Shown here: positions 10,445 to 20,364 of the stretch, in pieces | How the letters are laid out: each line of letters opens with the position of its first letter | Numbering within the stretch: position 1 is the stretch's first letter | Assembly (NCBI GenBank): GCA_015179045.1 | Contig: WHUZ01000029.1 | Coordinates: 372,001 to 436,000 of the forward strand | Length of the DNA stretch: 64,000 nucleotides | Direction: 5' to 3' | Origin: Kalaharituber pfeilii | Taxonomy: Eukaryota; Ascomycota; Pezizomycetes; Pezizales; Pezizaceae | Program-made: the position numbers and the translations under genes | Notes under the pieces: generated by a model | What the model saw: the letters and a program-made list of their open reading frames with translations, nothing else | Told to the model about the DNA's origin: nothing | The model's database searches: none

Positions 10445-10807
10445 TTACTCGTGCGCTGCTACAGCTGGTTTACTCGCAGCAGCTTCTGCCTCAGCTTCGG
10501 CCTGCAGTCTCCGCTCCTTCTTCTCTAACCTGCGCCTTCTCAGCCTTTCCAGTTCACCCCTAATTTCGTCTTTCTCGAACGGTATTCTGTGTGTCTGCTC
10601 CTTTGAAGGCCAGAAACCTGGAACGGAGAAACGTTCGTCAAGATTTGTGCCAAAGTAGTACATTATCCCGATTGGGAAGAGGATGTATACGCCGAACTGT
10701 CTCAATGTAATTAGTTTCGTGGATTCAAGCTGGGTGGGGAAGAAAGGTCCAGGGGGAGGGGGGGTGCGGAGTGGGACCTTGAAAACCTCAAGACGACCTC
10801 CACCCAT
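10445..10807 (-). CDS. PET100: Cytochrome c oxidase assembly protein Pet100
   Basis: Pet100 is a small inner-membrane protein needed to assemble cytochrome c oxidase. The exons are 10807-10778 and 10696-10445, separated by an 81-nt intron. Joined, they read MGGGRLEVFK then FGVYILFPIGIMYYFGTNLD, with one membrane segment, then ERFSVPGFWP and a charged C-terminal helix (EIRGELERLRRRRLEKKE). The intron is a multiple of three and has no stop, so retention would add 27 residues. The family pattern LEVFKFG shows it is removed. The gene converges on TACO1 with a 258-base gap. Confidence 0.93.
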   Translation of the reverse strand: MGGGRLEVFKVPLRTPPPPGPFFPTQLESTKLITLRQFGVYILFPIGIMYYFGTNLDERFSVPGFWPSKEQTHRIPFEKDEIRGELERLRRRRLEKKERRLQAEAEAEAAASKPAVAAHE

Positions 10808-11130
10808 TGTTGCTGATATTTGGTTGGGGGCCCTAGTCTTTGGTTCAGGCTATTATTGGAAATGTCACAATTGGGCCAGGACTCTTCCCAGAGACCAGTG
10901 GATTCTGCAAATTGAGCTGTCCACTCAAGTTTATGTACGTCAATTCTGGGTTCGTGCGTTGAGTTGACTAGGTTTGTGGTCAGGCGGCGATACTAAGCTT
11001 TCTAGGTGTTCTTGGCTGGTGCTAAGAGCCTCTTGTTGGGCTTATGTCCCTTCAGTTCTAATCTCGTAACATGCTACTTAAAAATGCAGGTGTGGAACTG
11101 CTGCAACAAATCTAGCCAGCAAAGCCAAGG

Positions 11131-12733
11131 CCTTGATCCTAGTGATGAGCGGTATATGCATAGATATGCGGCAGCTGGGTCTAGCGAGGATACTTGCTGT
11201 ATTTGCAAAGGTTGCTGAATTTCAAGCGCGATATCAAACGAACCAGAAAAAAGCAGCAAGATCAGGAAGCAACACAGCCTCGGAGTTCTGTTCTCCAAGA
11301 TTTGGTCCAAGTCCAGGAACTTCGTATACTAGTCAACCGAGCCCTCAGCCTCCGATTCCTAGTCTCAATCCTGGTGACCTTAGTCTTCTAGAAAATCTAA
11401 ACAACCTTGCCAATCCGCAACTCCTTCTCGGGCTTAATGAAGAAATTGCTTCCCTCAGTAGAGTTGCACAAAAGGTCCAGCAATCTGTGCCTACGGATCG
11501 TAAGCTGCGTTGGGCAAGCATGGACAAGACCAAGTGTAATGAGCTAGTAGTTCAGCTAAAAAAAATATATCGACGGCCTCTTTGATGTATTGCCACCAGA
11601 AGCCACTATTTCCGTGGTATCTCAAACCTAGAAATCACTAAATTTATCCTTCAACATCCCCTTCAGCCTTCCTGATATTCGACGGAATTCTGATTTTGCT
11701 GGGAGAGAATACCTTCTTGAGCAGCTAAGGCAAATGATAGAGGATAGTGCAGCCAAAATGGATATTACTCAGGTAGTGCTTTATGGCATGGGTGGTATAG
11801 GAAAGACACAGCTTGCATTGGAATATGTTTACCACCACTACAGAAACTACTCATCAGTATTCTGGATTAATGCAGCTACTGAACAGACTATGAAAATTAG
11901 TTTTACGAATATTATGCAGCGATTAATCAAACATCATGCCAAACTCTCCAACAAGCCACACTATACTAGCCAGTAAAATATGTATTCGGACATAGCGCAC
12001 TAAATTTGGCTAGTATACATATTGGCCAAGTACTTGGTATGGCTGGCAAGCTCGATTCAACAGAAATGTTTACTATTCAGCAACCAAGTGAAGAACAACA
12101 TGTTGTCAATGCTGTAAAGGAACAGTTAGCTGCCATGGATAACACTAAATGACTACTTGTGTTTGACAATCTTGATGATCTGAAGTCTTTTGACATCAAT
12201 GACTATATTCTATCATTACCTCATGGGACTATCATGATGATTATTACCAGCTGAAGATGTGAGAGTATACAGGAACGAAGGGGTTAAAGGTGCATCAAAT
12301 GCAGAATATTGAGACAGAAGAGCTACTTTTCAAAAGTGCAAAGCTAGATCTTGAGAAGCTTACTCCTGATAGTAAGTGACACTGGGTGTAATGTACTTTT
12401 TGACATAGGCTTCTAATGCAAGGTATATAGAGTGCCAGCATGAAAAAGAAGCTATTGTGGCAATTGTGCAGAAACTCGGATACCTGCCACTTGCCATAGA
12501 TCAGGCTGGATCATATATCTATAGTTGCTAGTATTCATTTAGTTGCTATCTGAAAAGGTATAAGGCCAACTTTACTTACCTCTTAAGTAAGGGATAGAAA
12601 GTTGGCAAATCTGATATATCTGTCTTTGCTGCATGGGACCTATCCTTTCAGGCAATCTAGAACCAAAATTCGAAGGCTACAGAGTTGCTGTTATTATGTG
12701 GGTTTCTTGACATCAATGATATTTATGAGTGTT
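11131..12733 (+). pseudogene. STAND-type NTPase (NB-ARC, NLR-like), decayed
   Basis: Intact relatives are fungal NOD-like receptors linked to heterokaryon incompatibility or immunity. The 5' part gives an N-terminal domain fragment with VPTDRKLRWASMDKTKCNEL. A run of A near 11560 shifts the frame to YIDGLFDVLPPEA. An open stretch then carries the P-loop of an NB-ARC domain, VVLYGMGGIGKTQLALEYVY, and SSVFWINAATE. Downstream come a Walker B-like LLVFDNLDDL, an ITS(stop)R sensor motif, and LGYLPLAIDQAGSYIY (the GLPLA region). Stops interrupt it repeatedly, at Trp, Gln or Arg positions. A small MITE sits at about 11964-12015, and the gene ends at a short repeat near 12735, so no C-terminal repeat domain is present. 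Confidence 0.85.
11964..12015. mobile_element. Deleted MITE copy, family C, inside the STAND pseudogene
   Basis: The left end CTAGCCAGTAAAATATGTAT then TCGGACATAGCGCA matches the left half of the element at 45301-45382. The right end TTTGGCTAGTA is the complement of the first bases. The NB-ARC frame resumes after it (IGQVLGMAGKLD). Confidence 0.65.
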
Positions 12734-12734
12734 A

Positions 12735-12895
12735 CGGGCTCACCGCAACCGTAGGCGGGCGGTCGGTGGATGCACATATGCAAGCGATATGCGACAGCCG
12801 ACGGGGTCGCAGTCGCATAAATGAGTGCTATATGAGCTACGCAGGGCACTAGCGAGTATCGCTAGTCAAGTGACTTTATGGCCTGGCGGACGGTA
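12735..12895. mobile_element. Small repeat, family G (copy 2)
   Basis: It resembles 6100-6250 and abuts the broken end of the STAND pseudogene. The ends carry GTTACGGGC and, inverted, GTTACCGTCC, which suggests a short terminal inverted repeat. No coding capacity. Confidence 0.55.
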
Positions 12896-13771
12896 ACTCT
12901 CTGCGTTTACACACAGGGACCCAATGTGGCCTTACTGCAGTAGGTTGCCTTACATTGCATTTGATCGACGCTTTTTGCAAGGAGGTTTGTGAGAGCTTAG
13001 CTGCTAACTCATTGACTTGTGTTTTAGTAACTTGTGGGTTGATAAGAATAGAAGAAATCATGATGCTCTAGTGTAGGTACCTATGGTATAATAATGATTT
13101 CGTTAGCACTCCAGCATCTAAAAGCCAGTCTATTTATCACCCTCATCCAGTTACCTACTTCTGCGCTCAGATCCTTCATAATATCAGTCTCCGTGGTGTT
13201 GAGGTTAGCATCATGATCATCATGTGCCTGTGGGTAATACGCGCACTGGCGCTAAGAGGCTTGCCAAGACCACCATCGCGCGCGTTTGTGTTTTATCTCT
13301 TAAGTGAGTGAATACGGTAGTTCTTTTATCATCTTTGTTATTGCCTTCTTGATTTAACTGCCTCGGAATTGGAGCTGTCCGAGTCACAGGGTATAGCGAC
13401 TGGACGTTTTTCTCGAGGTGGCATTAGAAAGTTTTGACAGTGTATCCTTGCTTCCTTCGCTTCCCGTTCTACAGCTGCTTCATTTTCGGCTTTTTGTTGT
13501 TTTTGTATTTAAGTATGATATGCATAGGACCTCGATTTAAAGTTTAGTTAAAAGTCGAAAGCTTATTTTCCACGTTGCATACGCAATAAGGTGGTGCGTG
13601 CGCGTCGCGTTGCATGAAACACGTCTTCCCCAGACAAAAACTCCACCAGTACACCCAACGCCCAAGCAAAAAGCTATCGCAATCACACATACTTATATAC
13701 ACACGCACACACGACTAAACAAAATCCTTAACAAAAGCCATAGCCAACCTGCAACGAATTCGCTACCTCTC
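12896..13771. other. Spacer after the STAND pseudogene
   Basis: I see no recognisable protein and no clear repeat. The last part precedes the hypothetical gene at 13772. Confidence 0.45.
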
Positions 13772-14734
13772 ATGCTCACCCATCCGGCACCCAACCCTTC
13801 CTTCTCCGCCCCCTCCCCTTATCATCCCCTCCACCTTTCCTTTGCCTCTACCCACCTCGCCCTCCAGCGACTCTACGCTCGGCACATTACACGGTGCACT
13901 TGCGCCGGGTGCTCTACGCCCTTTGGCAAACCCTGCGAGGGAAGCATCGGTCGGAAACGCGAGGAACGGTACAGGAGGCGGTGGGAAGTGTGGAGTTTGA
14001 GGTGGGGTGGGGGAGTTGGTGCTGGTGAGGGGATGGAGGGCAGGGACGTGGTGACGGGAGAAGTGGAGGAGGCGGTGGAAGAGCCGGTGGTAAGGGAGGT
14101 AGTGGAGAAGCAGGTTGGGAGGAAGGCGAAAGGGCGCGCTGGCACTAGGAGCGTGCGAGGGGGGGCAGTTGCGTCCGGATCATCTGATATGGTCGAGCCA
14201 ACGGAACTTGCAGAGCCAGAACCAGAATCAGGACCAGCGCCACAACCAGCTCCACTACCACCGGCAACAACAACATCGCCCACACACTCCCGACCACTCT
14301 ACGCGCCCCGGAAGCGCAACCAGAAGCGAGGCCACAAGCCCCACAACCCTTCTCTCGCTGCTGCAACTCCCGTCACCCCGGAAAAACGCTACCTCACCAC
14401 CGACACACCCACCCCATTCTTCTTCATCCGTCACCGCCATCGTCCACTCCCTTCCACCACCACCACCACCACCACCACCACCTCACACCCATCTAAACGT
14501 TCCCGCACTCGCCACTCACAACACCTCCCCCCGCCACCCCTACAAAAGAACCACCCCACACGAAAATCAAAACCCAAAAAAATGCTTACTGCCTCTGGGG
14601 CCTTCGACATTGACCGGCTGTATGTGTTGTGTGCGAGAGCAAAGATGCGTGCGAAGACGGGGGAGATGACGACAGTGGTGGAAGAAGGAAGGAGGTGGTT
14701 AGGCAAGAATTTAAGGGTGGGAAAGATGGGATAA
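13772..14734 (+). CDS. Hypothetical low-complexity protein
   Basis: A single open frame of about 320 residues; the frame is open further upstream to 13598. I chose the ATG at 13772 because the upstream part looks like leader sequence. The N-terminal third has a small Cys cluster (RCTCAGCSTPFGKPCEG) followed by Arg-rich and Val/Glu-rich stretches. The middle is Pro/Thr/Ala-rich with a CCA-type repeat encoding poly-Thr. The last 50 residues (LTASGAFDIDRLYVLCARAK) look more ordered. I recognise no family. The base composition is much richer in G+C than the flanks, as in the next gene, and supports coding use. It converges on the candidate SLD7. Confidence 0.4.
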   Translation: MLTHPAPNPSFSAPSPYHPLHLSFASTHLALQRLYARHITRCTCAGCSTPFGKPCEGSIGRKREERYRRRWEVWSLRWGGGVGAGEGMEGRDVVTGEVEEAVEEPVVREVVEKQVGRKAKGRAGTRSVRGGAVASGSSDMVEPTELAEPEPESGPAPQPAPLPPATTTSPTHSRPLYAPRKRNQKRGHKPHNPSLAAATPVTPEKRYLTTDTPTPFFFIRHRHRPLPSTTTTTTTTTSHPSKRSRTRHSQHLPPPPLQKNHPTRKSKPKKMLTASGAFDIDRLYVLCARAKMRAKTGEMTTVVEEGRRWLGKNLRVGKMG

Positions 14735-14809
14735 ACGGGAGAACCAAGGGGGTGGGGATTTGTTTAGTGCCGGAATGGAAAATATCTATCGTTAATTACT
14801 AAAGAAGTA

Positions 14810-14890
14810 ATGGATTAATAATTATGTCATGTACATATGTACATATGTAGTAAGTACTTGTATGTATGTAAATGTAAGTAAGTAGATACA
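14810..14890. repeat. TATG/TAAG-type simple repeat
   Basis: Irregular tandem units of TATG, TACATATG and TAAG lie in the 3' spacer between two convergent genes. It is simple sequence with no sign of function. Confidence 0.6.
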
Positions 14891-15242
14891 TACAGACTTG
14901 TACATACCCTTCGTGGTACCGGGACTTCATCTCTGAGGGAAACGAGCGACCCAAGAAAAAAACAACAGTATGTAAGTAATATAATAGCATACCATCTAAC
15001 TATCCATATCTAAATCAAAACTCCCCAAAAGGTATATTTTAGTTTCTAAGAAATTTCCCCATGTATCCTTAAGATTACATGATACAGGCAATACTGTACC
15101 CTTTCTATGCACAAACATAACAAACAATAGAAAAAGAAAAAAAGCAAAGAGACAAAACGCCCTGTCCCGAATTATGTAATCCCATGCAAATATTAAACAA
15201 TTCCTCCTCCTTCCCTATTCCTTTTCACCATGAAACCATACT

Positions 15243-17314
15243 CTATTTCTCCCTCCCCTCCACCTTCACCCCCACTTTCCCTTCTCCTCCCTCCACCCTC
15301 CTTACCTCCCTCTCCAACTCCCTCACGCGCCACTTTAACCCTTCAATCTCCACCAACGCTTCCGCCACCACACCCAACGACCCTCCTCCAAAACCACCCA
15401 CTCCTTCCCTCCTCGGACAAAATACCCCAAGTAGCCGCTCCACTACATCCCCTAGCACCTGAGGCGGCAGAATCTCGCACCGAATCCGGTCTCGCTGGAC
15501 AATAATAGGCGTTAACGTAACTTCTCCCACATTAAAATCACACAACAGGAGTACGAAAGGGTAAACTCACAAACGCAAACACTGCACTCCGGAACGTATG
15601 TTGATACACGTATTTGTACTCCTCCCCTTGCCCACCTTCCACCTTTCTCCCCAGCCCACCATCCTCTCCACCGCCCCCACCCCCCTTCTCCTTCTCTCTC
15701 TTCAAGCCAAATAACTTCATCCCACTCATCACCATCCTCGATATTGCATCCTTATTCCTCGCCTCAATCCCTTCCTCGCTCCCACCGCCACCACCACCCG
15801 CGCCTGTACCATCCATATCCACTATCTGGACATCCGTTGGACTCCCAGATCCCGCCTTAGGCTCTCTCTTCACATTAACATTGGTAAGGGATATCGACGC
15901 ACGGGAGACGGGCCTCGATCCCCCCGCAGCAACAGTAGCGCAAGTAAACGACATGGAAAACGAATTCGATGCCGATTTAGGCTCCCTCTTTATCGGCACT
16001 CCTGACGCCGTTGAAGATGTCCCTGGTCTCGACCGCACTGATGGCGTTGGAGACTTCCTCCGTCCTGGCTCATCACGCATAGAGGAAAACCCAGTCCCCT
16101 CACGCTTGAACGATCGCGCGACTGAGGCCTCCCTGTCCCTTTCCCTGTCCTTTTCCCACCCCATCGCTGACTGTCTCCTCACCATTTGCAGTGCCGTCTG
16201 TTGGGGTGGTGGTGGAGGTGGCGGCGGAACTGATAGTAAGCGCCCCTTTTTCCGATTCTCTACTGCCCGCGACAAATCTTCTGCCCGGCGTTTTTTCACG
16301 GACTTCGAGATCTGCGGGGAGTCCAGGGGGTTCGGGAGGAGGAAGGAAGGAGGACGGGCAGACAGTGAGTGGTTGAGCTTGGAGGCGGGGGTGGGGGTCA
16401 AAGGTAGAGCGGGTGGCTGTGGCGTGGGAGCGGAGTCTAGCGTAGGTTTGGAGTTGGAGGAGGTTGTGGGATTCGGATTGGCATCCGGAGGAGGGGTAGC
16501 GGATCTCGGTGGGGCCGGCAAGGCGGTGGAGAATCCATGATGAGACGTCAAAGGCAGAGCGTGTATTGTGATTGTAGAGATGACTGTCATGGGGAGTTGT
16601 GAGGGGTGCGGAGGTTGTGGTAGCGGAGGTGGGTCGGCTACGGCAGCGGCTGTAGCTGTAGCTGTCGCGGCAGACCCCACCGGGTCCCGTGGCCCGTCAC
16701 CAGCGGTATCACCGGCCTGAGCCGCCTCGACCTGTCCTCCTCGAGCCCGCGGCTGCCCCGCCCCCCCTTCCGCCTGGCTGGACCCCGGCGGCGTCTCTGG
16801 CATCGCAACCGCCTTCCTTTCCACAGCCCCGTACAGCACCAGTTCTGTAACAGCCCAGTCGCTCGCTCCACTACTTGCCCCCATCTCCGCCCCACCGCCC
16901 CCACTTCCGCTTCCGCCATCCGTCTCCTCCCCCCTCTTGTGTTCCACCCTAGCCTCACCAACACCCCGACCCCGCACTGTCCCTGGCCCTCCACATCCCC
17001 CCCTCGGAATTCCCCTCCCCTCCTCCTACTGCCCCAACTGCCCCCGCCTCACAAAACACTTCCTTAAACCACCTCTCCGTCAATTCATCCCCTGTATACA
17101 CATTCAGCGACGGACCCGCGGCCATCCATAGTGGTATCTTTGTCGGGTCGATGAAACCAAGCACGGAGAGCTTTGAGTGCCGCGGAAGAAGGGTGCTAGG
17201 AACGTGTGTATGGGTGTGGTGAGCCGCGGAGATGGAGATGGAGATGCTGGTTGTTGGTGAGGAGGAGAGCATGCAGGACGGCGGAAGCGAGATACGGCCA
17301 GACCAGAGAGGCAT
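15243..17314 (-). CDS. Candidate DNA replication regulator Sld7-like protein
   Basis: Exon 1 starts at 17314 with MPLWSGRISLPPS and contains LLPRHSKLSVLGFIDPTKIP and VYTGDELTERWFKEVFCEAG. The middle exon (ending 15571) is long, low-complexity and Ser/Pro/Gly-rich, then ordered: NKDAISRMVMSGMKLFGLKR and YKYVYQHTFRSAVFAF. A clear intron (15570-15495) joins it to RDRIRCEILPPQVLGDVVER, a short helix and the stop. Exons 1 and 2 lie in different frames, so another intron lies near 16,900-17,050; I cannot place it. A conserved N-terminal domain, a variable linker and a C-terminal helical domain with the NKxAISR and FRxAVFAFR patterns recall Sld7, the partner of Sld3 in origin firing. That is from memory of the family, so treat it as a hypothesis. 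The gene is certainly real. Confidence 0.55.
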
Positions 17315-19044
17315 CGTAATGCAGCGACTGTATTAACCCTTCAGCCTTTAAAAGTTTGTGTTTATAATTTCCTGTGAGGGGAGCCGAGGGGAGTCGAGAG
17401 GAGGAAGGGAGAGGGTTGTTGAAATGCGGTTGTGGTTTTTGACTTCGGTTCCGAACCCCCTCCCTCCTTACGCCTCTCCGGAATTTTTCTCGAATTCGTT
17501 TCTGACCAAAATCTCCTCCGCGTTTCGATTCGATCCCCTCGACCAGATCTTGTGTGCGGATGTTTTGTGACTGTAAAATCGCACCCCTCTCCCTTCAGCT
17601 GCTGCTGCCTAACTCAGGTACCATAAAGTGAAGTGTCGCAATTAAAAGGAACTCAAGAGTCCCATAAACAAAAAAAAATATAACTTCAATTCGAGTTAAC
17701 TCTGTAACACTTCTGGCGCTGACGTATCCTAGTCAGTGGTTGCAATGATCCCACAGAACGGCGAGTTTGTTTGGTTTTAGCGTTTTGGAGACGACGCGAA
17801 CAGGGCCTTGGAAACAAGGTGTTGCTTTCGGTGAGCTTGAATTAAAGTGTGTCACGTGGGCGGCCGGGGTCTGGTCGCGTTTGGCTCAAAGACAATCGGA
17901 AGTCTGTGCTATGCGGAATTGCTGAGGAGGTAAAATAAAAAAGTGGGCTCCCCCATGAGACTAGGTAAGTTCCTCACTTTGAGTGAAATAGGAAAGACAG
18001 GCGACGGAAAAGGATATGTACTCGGTACGGAGCACATAATTTACTGTCGCCGGGCATGTAAGCAGGAGATAGGATGATGTATGCCGGAGGATATGCAATA
18101 AGACTACTATGCTACATATGTGCGCAGGTGGATATGTTATGTACACTGGAGGATATGGCTACAAGGAGATGTGGACAGGGAGATGGAAGGCTAAAAGGCA
18201 TGGATTTAGAGCTGAATTATATGTCATGTTTACAGGATGTTGGGACGAGGCTATGTGCAACCTTCCTACCAAAATCCCTCTCCGATGCGATTTGAGTCGT
18301 ATTCTGCTCTGCATGATCGACACTACTGGTGAAAAAAGTACACTGTTGTAACTTTAGGCAGCTCCTGATAATTACTGACAAAATCTAACAGCTTTGTCTG
18401 TTGAAAAAAATCATGGTATTCTTTACTATCAAACCTGTTTCTGAGTATCTGACTCTTCGTATTAGCCACCGTAGCTCACTTTCCTACCTTTCGAGCCAAT
18501 GAGACTCCAACTATGCAAAAAGACCCCAAGCAGTCCGACCTTATAATCTACATGGCAATCGTGCCCAAGGTCATATCTAATTCATGCAATTTTACGGTAC
18601 TTCCTTTCCGGTGCACTACTATGGCCTAATAGTATTAGTGAGGCAGACAGATTAACCAGCGCCGGTGTCAACACACATAAGTGCTAGAGTACGGCGCGTC
18701 GGATTTGGCAAAGCTTACCCAGATTGAGGAACATTCCGTGAGAAGCTTACTTTCGTTTGCTACATCTTGTGTGAGGCCTGAGTAACCGGAGGTATGACAG
18801 GATGGTTGTGGGGTATGAGATATCAACGATGCCATGGAGGGGTCACTGGTAACTAGTGTTACTCGGCCGATAGAATCAGATGATTATTTATATAAATAAA
18901 TTGGGAGAAGTGTTGGTTTACTTAGAATTCAAATGCTCGAGTATATGCAACGGTATCGATAGACCGACTAGGGAATAAATACACCCGCGACAACATACAA
19001 CTCTATACCTCCGCATTCTTATCCACTGCCAATTCCTTCTAACA
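17315..19044. other. Spacer; no gene recognised
   Basis: About 1.7 kb without a convincing coding frame. The first bases are the promoter of the minus-strand candidate SLD7. The short open frames around 18,070-18,350 have no family motif and are not called. Confidence 0.5.
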
Positions 19045-19960
19045 ATGCCCTCGCCCAGCGATAAATCCTTCGGTCCTCTCGGCCTCGGCCTCATGAATCT
19101 CACCTGTCGCCCCGTCCACACACCCGGCCCCACCGCCTTCGAGCTATTCCACACAGCCCTCGTGCACAACTGCACCCTCTGGAACACGGCGAATAATATG
19201 GGCAACCCGAGCCCATCGCCAACCTCTAGCTCCTCGACCGCTACTTCGCCCAGCGCCCCTCCGACGCCGACAAGGCCGTCCTGTCTGTCAAGGGCGGCAT
19301 AGAAAGCACCACGCGGCAGCCGCGGGGCCACCCGGAGGACATGCGGCAGAGTGTAGATAACGTCCAACGTATTCTCGACATATCGGTAAAAGTTAGCTTA
19401 TTCGAGTGCGCAAGAGTCGACCGCAACGTACCCATTGAGAGCACAATTGCAACTCTGGCCGAATACGTGCACTCAGGGAAAATTGGGGGAATCGGGCAGT
19501 TCGAGGCAGGTCCGGAGACCATTTGCCGAGCGCACAGGGCCCACCCCATAGCAGCCGTAGAAGTCGAGGCTAGCTTTTTCTCCAGGGAGATTTTTACCCC
19601 CAGTGGGTGGCGGATACTTGTGCGGAGCTGGGGATACCTATCGTGGCGTATTCGCCTCTCGGGAGAGGGATTTTATCAGGCGCAGTCAAGAAGCTAGGTG
19701 ATTTGCCAGCGGAGGATATTCGGAGGCACATGGACCGGTTCCAGCCAGAGGCGTTAGATCACAACATGCCAATCGTCAGGAGGGTGGAAGGAATAGCGCA
19801 GCGTAAGGGGGTGACGTTGGCGCAACTGTGTTTGGCCTGGGTGAGGAGGATGGATAGCTGGCAGAGGGAAGGAAAGGAGGTGGTCATTGTGCCAATTCCG
19901 GGGGCCACAGGAGTGGAGAGGTTGAGGGACAATCAATTCTCTATATCTTATACACACCAA
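19045..19960 (+). pseudogene. Aldo-keto reductase (pyridoxal reductase-like), broken
   Basis: Intact relatives reduce aldehydes such as pyridoxal with NADPH. The order of motifs is complete: FGPLGLGLMNLTCRP, LWNTANN, a frame change to YGQPEPIANL, a TAG stop, LLDRYFAQRPSDADKAVLSV, RQSVDNVQRILD, LFECARVDRNVPIE, LAEYVHSGKIGGIG, HPIAAVEVE, another frame change, then DTCAELGIPIVAYSPLGRGI, RRHMDRFQPEALD and VPIPGATGVERL. The end runs into unrelated sequence instead of the usual NxxA tail. Two frameshifts and a stop at well-conserved places cannot be normal introns, so I call it a pseudogene. It is G+C-rich and shows little other decay, which suggests recent loss or sequence errors. Confidence 0.8.
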
Positions 19961-20364
19961 AGATCCATATATCAAAAAAGGCCCAAGAAACAAACAATGG
20001 AGACTGCCAAAGCATATAACCAAAGCTCTAACGATACGTACAAGTGCCGATATGTACATGTACATCTCTACTCTAACTCAGCTACAGTAGCAGCAAGCAG
20101 CAGCAAGACGCAGGAGCGGCAAACAAAATTCAAAAATAGCAAAAGTAGTCGGTAAGCTCTCATCACCTTGATTCTCCTTTTTTAAAAAAAGAAAAAAAAA
20201 AAAAAATTCACGCACAAAAGGAGCATTTCGACCCATTATTTATGACTTACCCTGTAACTCTTTTGCACATGTTACATTGCCTTATTTAATATCAACACTC
20301 CCATGTTTCCGTGTGCATAGAGTATTCCTCACTGCTGACTCTTCATCCACATTTGAAAAAGTTC

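Noticed and set aside
15614..16540. A long open frame on the plus strand opposite the candidate SLD7
   Set aside because: It is a shadow of the G+C-rich minus-strand exon. The minus strand carries conserved blocks and clean splice sites; the plus frame is Ser/Pro low complexity without motifs.
18074..18351. Overlapping Gly/Tyr-rich and Cys-containing open frames on the plus strand
   Set aside because: They result from a loose GGAGGATATG-type repeat; no motif or splice pattern.
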